From Planctomycetaceae bacterium (lineage in GTDB: Bacteria > Planctomycetota > Planctomycetia > Pirellulales > Thermoguttaceae): a DNA stretch of 5,722 nucleotides. How positions within the stretch are numbered: the first letter of the stretch is position 1; every line of letters begins with the position of its first letter. Of the stretch, positions 1 to 5,514 are shown one piece after another. The notes below the pieces were generated by a model. The model ran no database searches. It saw only the letters and a program-made list of their open reading frames with translations, and had not been told where the DNA came from. The stretch is from the NCBI GenBank assembly GCA_031259095.1, contig JAIRLW010000035.1:1-5722 (forward strand), in the 5' to 3' direction. Made by a program: the position numbers and the translations under genes.

Positions 1-2
1 TT

Positions 3-764
3 GATGTAGAAGGTCATAAAGGCTCTGCAAAAACATTGCGAACATCCGATTATTATTATAGTACAATCAAATTGGAGAAGGAATATGAAGATGTTTTTCG
101 GAGTTCTGTAAATGATATAAATCCAATAGGTTTTATTGGTCTGTTTGATATTCGTTCAGCAGGATTATTCGCGCCTTCTGGTTCTTATTGGGTTTTCAAT
201 TATCAAAAAATTAGTGAAGATATTTTTAAGAGACGTGTTGATCTTATTGAAATCAATGAAAATGATAGTATTATAAAATTTGTATTGCAAGCCAAGCCCA
301 AAGAAAATCAACCATCGCCTGTTAAAAGTACGTTTTTTGTTGATATAAAACGAGGTTATACTCTCATCAAATTTGAAGATTTGCTTTTATCTCGCATTAC
401 AAATTCCCATGAGACTTCTTGGAAACAAATTAATAATCAATGGGTTCCTGTATCGTTTGTTTTTACTTCAAATCAGGGACTTTCAGCCGAATGGACTTTT
501 GATTGGCAATCAGTTAATGAACCGATACCCAAAGATTATTTTGATCCAAACTCATTATCAGAAACAACAAACGCTTTATTTTCACTGGAATCAGATAACA
601 AACCAATTAGAATTGGTATCATTGGAAAGGAGGTTACCTCAACAACAGACCAACCGGAAATAAAATATCCATACTTTCGTTCCATTTTAATCACAACCGG
701 ACTTATCCTTATTGTTATTGCACTTATCAAAATGGCTTATGACCGTTGGAAGAAAAAACATTAG
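3..764 (+). CDS. Membrane-anchored extracytoplasmic protein, 3' part (5' end outside window)
   Basis: The reading frame is open to the left edge, and the first possible start (TTG at 36) has no ribosome binding site, so the gene begins upstream. About 253 residues are visible. Most of the protein alternates charged and aromatic residues in a beta-rich pattern (STFFVDIKRGYTLIKFED, SWKQINNQWVPVSFVFTS, AEWTFDWQSVNEPIPKDYFDP). This resembles LolA/LolB-like or similar half-barrel proteins that are common as uncharacterised exported proteins in planctomycetes, but I cannot assign a family. The last 30 residues form one hydrophobic helix (about nt 684-740, SILITTGLILIVIALIKMAY) followed by DRWKKKH. 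This suggests a C-terminal membrane anchor with a short positive cytoplasmic tail and the main domain outside. The gene looks clearly more AT-rich than the genes that follow. Function unknown; high confidence that it is a real gene, low on fold. Confidence 0.8.
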   Translation, partial: DVEGHKGSAKTLRTSDYYYSTIKLEKEYEDVFRSSVNDINPIGFIGLFDIRSAGLFAPSGSYWVFNYQKISEDIFKRRVDLIEINENDSIIKFVLQAKPKENQPSPVKSTFFVDIKRGYTLIKFEDLLLSRITNSHETSWKQINNQWVPVSFVFTSNQGLSAEWTFDWQSVNEPIPKDYFDPNSLSETTNALFSLESDNKPIRIGIIGKEVTSTTDQPEIKYPYFRSILITTGLILIVIALIKMAYDRWKKKH

Positions 765-780
765 CAAATGAGGCAACGTT

Positions 781-929
781 TCAATTGGTTTCTATTTTTC
801 ATTTTTTAAAACCTTTCGTGTTTTTCGTGGTGAAAATAAAAATTAAGGCAAAAGAGAACAATTTGCGAAAATCAGCGTCATCTGCGGACTTCTCCCTTTC
901 CCCTCAAAATAAAATTGACAACCAATTGA
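781..929. repeat. Intergenic repeat segment bracketed by a 10-bp inverted repeat
   Basis: TCAATTGGTT at 781-790 and AACCAATTGA at 920-929 are perfect reverse complements. Between them lie two phrase-like motifs. The first is TTTCGTG repeated at a 9-nt step (814-820 and 823-829, within 813-832). The second is CAGCGTCATCTGCGG at 873-887. Word pairs of this kind recur, from memory, in intergenic DNA of many environmental bacteria, and no protein is encoded here. The 10-bp arms contain the palindrome CAATTG, so chance pairing cannot be excluded. I see no transposase and no target-site duplication. Confidence 0.4.
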
Positions 930-953
930 CATTATTTTGCAGATTGTGATAAT
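926..953 (+). promoter_or_regulatory. Sigma70-type promoter for the catalase gene, with extended -10
   Basis: A perfect -35 hexamer TTGACA (926-931) is followed after 16 nt by GATAAT (948-953), which matches five of six bases of the -10 consensus. TG at 945-946 gives the extended -10 form TGnGATAAT. Transcription would begin near 960, leaving a leader of about 127 nt before the catalase ATG. A second TTGACA at 915-920 repeats the -35 word exactly 11 bp upstream, in the repeated octamer AATTGACA (913-920 and 924-931). I could not find a convincing PerR, Fur or OxyR operator. Confidence 0.6.
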
Positions 954-1019
954 AGTCATCGATGTTGTTGTGTTTACTTTGAAGAAATATTTTTAACATT
1001 ACCGAAGCACTTTGCCATG

Positions 1020-1056
1020 GTCGGGTACGGTATGAAAGAAAAGCCCGACATTTTTT
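1020..1056 (+). terminator. Terminator-like hairpin in the catalase leader
   Basis: GTCGGG (1020-1025) pairs perfectly with CCCGAC (1044-1049) across an 18-nt loop. The stem is followed by A and six T residues (1051-1056), the layout of an intrinsic terminator. It lies downstream of the promoter at 926-953 and 30 nt before the catalase start. It could therefore attenuate catalase transcription, end a short RNA of about 95 nt, or end read-through from upstream. An alternative stem (997-1004 with 1028-1034, one bulged T) would be incompatible with it. The loop is large, so the strength is uncertain. Confidence 0.4.
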
Positions 1057-1073
1057 ATTTTCACAAAAGTGTC

Positions 1074-1078
1074 AAGGA
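1074..1078 (+). promoter_or_regulatory. Ribosome binding site of catalase
   Basis: AAGGA lies 8 nt before the ATG at 1087 and decides the start. The in-frame GTG at 1069, which would add six residues, lies upstream of this site and has no binding site of its own. Confidence 0.7.
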
Positions 1079-1086
1079 AAACTATT

Positions 1087-2574
1087 ATGACCACTCAAAA
1101 TCAAACGTTAACCACTCAATCGGGAACTCCGGTTGCCGACAACCAGAACATTCAAACCGCAGGATCTCACGGTCCGGCGTTGCTCCAGAATGTTTGGCTC
1201 ATGGAAAAACTCGCCCACTTCAACCGTGAACGAATCCCCGAACGGATCGTCCACGCCAAAGGAAGCGGCGCACATGGAACTTTAACGATCACTAACGATA
1301 TCGCTAAATATTCCAAAGCAAAAATCTTTTCCAACATCGGAAAACAAACACCGATTTTTCTCCGTTTTTCAACAGTTGCCGGAGAGCGCGGCGCAGCCGA
1401 TACTGAACGCGATGTTCGAGGATTTGCGATCAAATTTTACACTGAAGAGGGCAATTGGGATCTTGTCGGAAATAACACTCCTGTTTTTTTCATCCGCGAC
1501 CCGCTCAAATTTCCAGACTTCATTCACACGCAAAAACGCGATCCGAAAACAAATCTGCGAAGTAACACTGCCGCATGGGATTTCTGGTCGCTCTCGCCTG
1601 AAACGTTACACCAAGTGATGATTCTTATGAGCGATCGCGGTATCCCGCAAAATTTACGGCAAATGCACGGATTCGGAAGTCATACGTTCAGCTTTTACAA
1701 CGCTAAAAATGAACGGGTTTGGGTCAAATTTCATTTCAAGTCGCAACAAGGAATCGCCAACTTCACCAACACCGAAGCCGCAAAAATTGTCAGTACCGAC
1801 CGTGAATACTCGCAACGCGATTTGTTCGACAACATCGCCAAAGGGAATTTCCCAAAATGGAAAATGTGCGTCCAGATCATGCCGGAAAACGACGCGAAAA
1901 CTTACAGATTCAATCCTTTCGATCTCACAAAAACATGGAGTCAAAAGGATTATCCGTTGATTGAAGTCGGTATGCTGGAACTAAATCGAAATCCCGAAAA
2001 TTATTTTGCCGAAGTAGAACAAGCCGCGTTTGATCCGGGAAATGTCGTGCCGGGAATCGGTTTTTCACCGGATAAAATGTTGCAAGGGCGGTTATTTGCC
2101 TATGCGGATGCACATCGTTACCGGATCGGCGTTAATTTCGAAAGTTTGCCGGTGAACGCGCCAAAATGTCCGGTGCACAACTATCACCGTGACGGCGCAA
2201 TGCGTTTCGACAACAACGGCGGCGGAACGGTAAATTATGAACCCAATAGTTTCGGCGGTCCCGTTCAAAATAAAACGCTTAACGAACCGCCGCTCGATCT
2301 TGACGGAACTGCGTTCAACTTTGACCATCGTGAAGACAACGATTATTACACTCAACCCGGTGATCTTTTCCGTTTGCTTCCCAAAGAGGAACAAGATCGG
2401 TTGATGCAAAATGTTGCCGAATCAATGGACGGAGTGCCACAGGAAATTCAGATTCGTGCCGTCGCCCGATTCTATCAGGCGGAAAAATGTTGCGGACTTG
2501 GTATTGCGAAACACTTAGGTATTGACGAAAAAATAATCGCCGCTGAAGTGCAACGTCAACAGAAAAATGCCTGA
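1087..2574 (+). CDS. katA: Monofunctional haem catalase, small-subunit type
   Basis: This 495-residue protein dismutates hydrogen peroxide to water and oxygen and has the usual length of clade 3 small-subunit catalases. The distal catalytic histidine is H56 in [12 protein letters not shown]. The catalytic asparagine is N129 in [14 protein letters not shown]. The haem-ligand tyrosine is Y339 in [15 protein letters not shown]. Other family blocks are intact: [20 protein letters not shown] (92-111), [49 protein letters not shown] and [13 protein letters not shown]. There is no signal peptide, so it should act in the cytoplasm, and it lacks the long C-terminal domain of large-subunit catalases. 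The start at ATG 1087 is supported by AAGGA 8 nt upstream. It appears to be a single-gene unit with its own promoter and a structured leader, and it is followed directly by a repeat-rich gap. All key residues are present, so activity is expected. Confidence 0.97.
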   Translation: MTTQNQTLTTQSGTPVADNQNIQTAGSHGPALLQNVWLMEKLAHFNRERIPERIVHAKGSGAHGTLTITNDIAKYSKAKIFSNIGKQTPIFLRFSTVAGERGAADTERDVRGFAIKFYTEEGNWDLVGNNTPVFFIRDPLKFPDFIHTQKRDPKTNLRSNTAAWDFWSLSPETLHQVMILMSDRGIPQNLRQMHGFGSHTFSFYNAKNERVWVKFHFKSQQGIANFTNTEAAKIVSTDREYSQRDLFDNIAKGNFPKWKMCVQIMPENDAKTYRFNPFDLTKTWSQKDYPLIEVGMLELNRNPENYFAEVEQAAFDPGNVVPGIGFSPDKMLQGRLFAYADAHRYRIGVNFESLPVNAPKCPVHNYHRDGAMRFDNNGGGTVNYEPNSFGGPVQNKTLNEPPLDLDGTAFNFDHREDNDYYTQPGDLFRLLPKEEQDRLMQNVAESMDGVPQEIQIRAVARFYQAEKCCGLGIAKHLGIDEKIIAAEVQRQQKNA

Positions 2575-2598
2575 AAATAAATAAATAAATAAATAAAT
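2575..2598. repeat. (AAAT)6 microsatellite
   Basis: Six perfect AAAT units begin at the base after the catalase stop codon and end where the large palindrome begins. Because the unit is 4 nt long, it places TAA in all three forward frames. Confidence 0.9.
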
Positions 2599-2772
2599 GG
2601 GAACCTCTAAAAATTCGTTTTTAAGCACAGAATTATTTGTCCCCATTTGTCCTTAAAGTCCCTAACGTCTCTTCTGTCCTTAAAATTGTCTCTAAGGGAC
2701 AGTAGGGACGATAGAGACGAATGATTTTTAAATCGAAGTTGTGTTTAGGAAAATGAATTTTTAGAAATTCCC
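2599..2772. repeat. 174-bp imperfect palindrome, MITE-like
   Basis: The outer arms 2599-2621 and 2750-2772 are inverted copies matching at 20 of 23 positions, with a perfect core CTAAAAATTC / GAATTTTTAG. The three differences are all transitions. The similarity continues inward: TAAGCACA on the left against TAAACACA on the reverse of the right side. It resumes in a second arm pair, 2658-2682 with 2693-2718 (21 of 25 aligned bases plus one gap). The whole segment could fold into one long interrupted hairpin. It encodes nothing. It may be a miniature inverted-repeat transposable element or a large transcribed hairpin that insulates catalase from the next operon. I see no clear target-site duplication and no T-tract after the stem. 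Confidence 0.7.
2639..2718. repeat. Degenerate 9-nt tandem repeat (GTCCCTAAN) that inverts at its centre
   Basis: GTC words occur on the + strand at 2639, 2649, 2658, 2667, 2676 and 2688, with steps of 10, 9, 9, 9 and 12. The units are GTCCTTAAA, GTCCCTAAC, GTCTCTTCT and GTCCTTAAA. From 2696 the same word appears on the other strand: GGGAC at 2696 and 2705 and GAGAC at 2714, again at 9-nt steps. This array forms the inner part of the palindrome at 2599-2772. Confidence 0.75.
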
Positions 2773-2795
2773 TATCTCTTTTGTTTGAGTGTTTT

Positions 2796-3578
2796 ATGTT
2801 GCTTGTAGTTAGACCATTGATTGGAGTTGTACCGCTTTACGATGAACCGCGTAACAGTTTTTGGATGCTTCCCGGTTACATGCAGGCGATAGAACATGCC
2901 GGAGGTATTCCGGTGATATTGCCGTTGACGGCGAATCCTTCGGTTCTCCGTCAATTAGCGAAACAGTTTGACGGATTTCTGTTTACCGGCGGTCAGGACG
3001 TCGCGCCGGAACTCTACGGCGAACAACCGGCAGATTGTTGCGGTGCGGTGTGTCCTGAACGTGACACGATGGAAAAAATGTTGTTGGAATATGTACTGAA
3101 ATTCGATAAACCCGTTTTCGGAATTTGTCGCGGTATTCAATTTATAAACGTTTTTTTAGGCGGAACGCTTTATCAGGATATTCCGTCACAGTTTCAAACC
3201 GAAACCGCCATTCAGCATTACCAGCAACCGCCGTATCATAAACCGGTTCATTCTGTCACCGTCGAACCGGAATCTCCTTTGTTTCCTATTCTTCAAACCA
3301 GCGACATTACGCTTAATACGCCCAATTCGTCTAATACATTCAATCTGTCCAATAAACCGTTTAATATTCCGGTCAATAGTTTTCATCATCAAGGGATTCG
3401 CCGATTGGCTACGGAGTTGAAATCAGCGGCTTATGCGTCGGACGGTCTGATCGAAGCGGTTTATCATCCCGACAAACGGTTTGTTTTTGCCGTTCAATGG
3501 CATCCCGAATTGTCGTGGCAAACCGATTCAAACAGCCGGAAAATTTTTTCCTATTTTGTTCAACATTGTGGAAGGTAA
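2796..3578 (+). CDS. Peptidase C26 / gamma-glutamyl-GABA hydrolase family protein
   Basis: This 260-residue class I glutamine-amidotransferase-like hydrolase probably cleaves gamma-glutamyl amide bonds, as PuuD does with gamma-glutamyl-GABA. The N-terminus RPLIGVVPLYDEPRNSFWMLPGYMQAIEHAGG is typical of the family, as are FTGGQDVAPELYGE (from residue 63) and PERDTMEKMLLEYVL. The nucleophile is C111 in GICRG, and the other triad residues are H236 and E238 in QWHPE. The conserved NSFHHQG block starts at N194. There is no signal peptide, so it is cytoplasmic. ATG 2796 fits the family N-terminus; the in-frame TTG at 2781 would add five residues, and neither start has a strong binding site. Residues about 168-193 look expanded relative to usual members and carry an Asn-rich repeat. 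The gene ends 1 nt before the HEAT/TPR gene. The exact substrate is unknown; other family members act on folate polyglutamates or other gamma-glutamyl compounds. Confidence 0.93.
   Translation: MLLVVRPLIGVVPLYDEPRNSFWMLPGYMQAIEHAGGIPVILPLTANPSVLRQLAKQFDGFLFTGGQDVAPELYGEQPADCCGAVCPERDTMEKMLLEYVLKFDKPVFGICRGIQFINVFLGGTLYQDIPSQFQTETAIQHYQQPPYHKPVHSVTVEPESPLFPILQTSDITLNTPNSSNTFNLSNKPFNIPVNSFHHQGIRRLATELKSAAYASDGLIEAVYHPDKRFVFAVQWHPELSWQTDSNSRKIFSYFVQHCGR
3315..3377 (+). repeat. In-frame 9-nt repeat encoding (Asn-x-x)n in the C26 hydrolase
   Basis: AAT codons lie at 3315, 3324, 3333, 3342 and 3351 (9-nt steps), then at 3363 and 3375 (12-nt steps). They encode Asn 174, 177, 180, 183, 186, 190 and 194. 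The last Asn is part of the conserved NSFHHQ block. The repeat lies in a loop that is usually short in this family, so it looks like an in-frame expansion away from the catalytic residues. Confidence 0.7.
3570..3575 (+). promoter_or_regulatory. Ribosome binding site of the HEAT/TPR gene, inside the end of the C26 gene
   Basis: GGAAGG overlaps the last two sense codons of the C26 gene. It lies 4 nt before ATG 3580 and 7 nt before ATG 3583, so the second ATG may be the true start. The overlap suggests translational coupling. Confidence 0.6.
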
Positions 3579-3579
3579 A

Positions 3580-5394
3580 ATGATGTTCCGTTTTTTGGAG
3601 TACAGTATTCTGATTCTGTTACTGACAACAGTTGTTTTCGCGGAAGAAACACCGTCAAGTAATACATCGCCGAATAATCCAACAGCGAATAATCCGTCGG
3701 CGAATGATCTTTCGGTAAACGATACGCCGATTCATGATACGCCGGAAAATAACGCGGTTCAGCAACTGATACAAAAACTTGGCGATGACAGTTATGTCGT
3801 CCGTCAACGTGCGGAAGCGCAATTACTCCGAATTGGCGCGGGCGCATTTGCCGAACTTCAGCGTGCGAGAAATAATAAAGATATTGAAATTGCTCGTCGT
3901 GCAGAACGACTTCTTACCCGATTTGAACATCTTTTTTTGGCGTTGGAAGATCGGTCGCTCCATTTTTGGATTGCTCAATATGCTTTTAATACGAATATTA
4001 CCGAAAAGGCTGGAATATTATGGATTCTTTCCCGACCATTTTATGACGCTCCAAACGGTGAAGGACTTCAAACACTTTGTCGTGTTGTCCGTTTTGATAC
4101 GGAATATTCACTTCGCGCTGAGGCGGCGAAATGCCTTATCGCGTTACCGCCGTCTATTTCCTCCAAGCAACGAAAATGGTTTCGGACGATTCGGGAGACG
4201 CTTGCCAATGCCGGCAACGATTATTTGTTGCAATTAGTTGCGGAATTTGCCCAACTTCGTTGCGAGTTGGACGATTTGAAAGACGCCGCCGAAAAAAAAT
4301 CTCAGAGCGACGCCAAACAGACGAAAATACCGGTCAACTATCCTGTTACGCCGAACGTGGACAACTCTATTCGTCAACGTGTTCTGCAACTGACTGACCG
4401 TGTAGCGGAATTTCAATCTAAGCCGGAAAACAGTGTTTTTCAGTCCGGCAACATGAATGATATTCTTTTGTTTTACGCTTTGGCGGAACTTCAAGACCTT
4501 TCCGGTTTGACAGTGGAACGTGATCGGAGTATTCAAGCGGCGTTGGCGGTTCGTACCGAATCGTCGGGCAACGAACATCCGCTTAGAATGCTACGCGATA
4601 AAGAAGTGATCCAACCGTTTTATGATCATTTTGCGGTTGGACGTGTTTTGAAACAAAAATTCCGTCTTAATTGGGCGTTGCGGCATTTCCAACTGGTTAG
4701 CGAGAAAAGCGATCATCTTTTGTTGAAAATCAACGCCAACACTCAGGCTGCGGAAACCTTGATTTTTTTGCGTAATTATTCAGAAGCAACCCGTCATTTC
4801 GACAACGTTATTGAACAGGTTGGCGGCAGTGAGTATGGGAAAATGTTCAATAATGCGAAACAACTTTCTGTCCGATACCATGCGGATCGATTACTTTGTC
4901 TTGCTCAGGCTGCTGCTGAAAAAGAAGATTGGTCAAAAGCGATGGAATTAGTCAGACAAGGTTTGGAAAACGATTCTTTCGAGGTTGATCTTCTGATACT
5001 TGGCTATCAACTTTCCGATACTGATCCAATATTTCGTGAAGAATTGAGACCAAAAATTGACAGAGCGTTACAACAAATCGAGCGAAACCTTCATCAACAA
5101 GCGGTTGAGCCGGAACGTCGTTCTTGGTTGGTTGCCCAAACCTGTAACGAAGCGGCATGGCTTCTTGCCGGAACAAACGGCGATTATGTTTCGGCGTTGG
5201 CGTTAATTGAATCTGCACTCAAGGTGGAGCCGGAAAACTGTAATTGGCTGGACACGTTAGCCCACGTTTATTTTCTCGGCAAACAATACGACAAAGCCGT
5301 TGAAACTCAAGAAAACATTGTCCGCCTCGCCCCCGAATCCGCTCTCTTCCGCCAATCACTAGAACGGTTCCGAAAAAAACTTGACGAAAAATAA
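3580..5394 (+). CDS. Exported HEAT-like and TPR repeat protein
   Basis: The 604-residue product begins with a Sec-type signal peptide (MMFRFLEYSILILLLTTVVFA, predicted cut after A21), so it acts outside the cytoplasmic membrane. I see no lipobox. Residues 27-58 are an Asn/Pro/Thr-rich low-complexity linker made of 5-residue repeats. Residues about 59-118 form a HEAT-like helical pair (QLIQKLGDDSYVVRQRAEAQLLRIG). A charged helical stretch (about 218-240) may be a short coiled coil. TPR-like helices follow at about 433-470 (YHADRLLCLAQAAAEKEDWSKAMELV). Two clear TPRs are at about 520-596: NEAAWLLAGTNGDYVSALALIESALKVEP, then WLDTLAHVYFLGKQYDKAVETQENIVRLAP. No enzymatic motif is seen, so a scaffold role is inferred. 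The start lies 1 nt after the C26 stop, implying one operon. The HEAT-plus-TPR arrangement is common in planctomycetes. ATG 3583 is an alternative start. Confidence 0.9.
   Translation: MMFRFLEYSILILLLTTVVFAEETPSSNTSPNNPTANNPSANDLSVNDTPIHDTPENNAVQQLIQKLGDDSYVVRQRAEAQLLRIGAGAFAELQRARNNKDIEIARRAERLLTRFEHLFLALEDRSLHFWIAQYAFNTNITEKAGILWILSRPFYDAPNGEGLQTLCRVVRFDTEYSLRAEAAKCLIALPPSISSKQRKWFRTIRETLANAGNDYLLQLVAEFAQLRCELDDLKDAAEKKSQSDAKQTKIPVNYPVTPNVDNSIRQRVLQLTDRVAEFQSKPENSVFQSGNMNDILLFYALAELQDLSGLTVERDRSIQAALAVRTESSGNEHPLRMLRDKEVIQPFYDHFAVGRVLKQKFRLNWALRHFQLVSEKSDHLLLKINANTQAAETLIFLRNYSEATRHFDNVIEQVGGSEYGKMFNNAKQLSVRYHADRLLCLAQAAAEKEDWSKAMELVRQGLENDSFEVDLLILGYQLSDTDPIFREELRPKIDRALQQIERNLHQQAVEPERRSWLVAQTCNEAAWLLAGTNGDYVSALALIESALKVEPENCNWLDTLAHVYFLGKQYDKAVETQENIVRLAPESALFRQSLERFRKKLDEK
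3658..3747 (+). repeat. 15-nt minisatellite encoding the low-complexity linker
   Basis: Six in-frame 15-nt units encode SNTSP, NNPTA, NNPSA, NDLSV, NDTPI and HDTPE, and a partial unit (AATAAC) follows. Units two and three are the most alike, differing in their third and fourth codons. The array lies just after the predicted signal-peptide cut and should form a flexible spacer before the HEAT-like segment. Confidence 0.75.
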
Positions 5395-5408
5395 TGTAAC
5401 GTTCTATT

Positions 5409-5514
5409 CGCCCTGAAAGGGCGGCAAGAGATGATAACGCAGTTGTTCGCATGAACTCCACAAAAAATAATCAACCGTTTTACACAATACAATATCCGTC
5501 GCCCTTTCAGGGCT
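5409..5514. repeat. Inverted pair of GCCCTGAAAGGGC palindromes (REP/BIME-like)
   Basis: CGCCCTGAAAGGGCG (5409-5423) is a 6-bp stem with a GAA loop, starting 15 nt after the HEAT/TPR stop. CGCCCTTTCAGGGC (5500-5513) is its reverse complement over 14 of 15 bases and is also a hairpin. About 76 nt separate them, and flanking bases are weakly similar when one copy is inverted. This is the arrangement of REP-type paired palindromes. The first copy could also help end transcription of the operon, although no T-tract follows it. Confidence 0.65.

Noticed and set aside
1017..1229. A 70-codon frame starting in the catalase leader and overlapping the catalase start
   Set aside because: It has no ribosome binding site, its first part is the terminator-like hairpin, and the rest is the catalase sequence read out of frame.
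2092..2409. A 105-codon minus-strand frame inside catalase
   Set aside because: It is antisense to conserved catalase blocks including the haem-ligand region, with no binding site or recognisable motif.
2639..2718. Possible CRISPR array, because of regularly spaced repeats
   Set aside because: The units are 9 nt and contiguous with no spacers, and no cas gene is present.
2739..2767. Possible promoter for the C26/TPR operon (TTGTGT, 17 nt, TAGAAA)
   Set aside because: It has only three of six and four of six consensus matches, and the sites overlap the arm of the palindrome, so support is too weak.
3779..4237. A 152-codon frame inside the HEAT/TPR gene
   Set aside because: It is an alternative frame of a well-supported gene with signal peptide and TPRs. 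Its translation shows no domain pattern.
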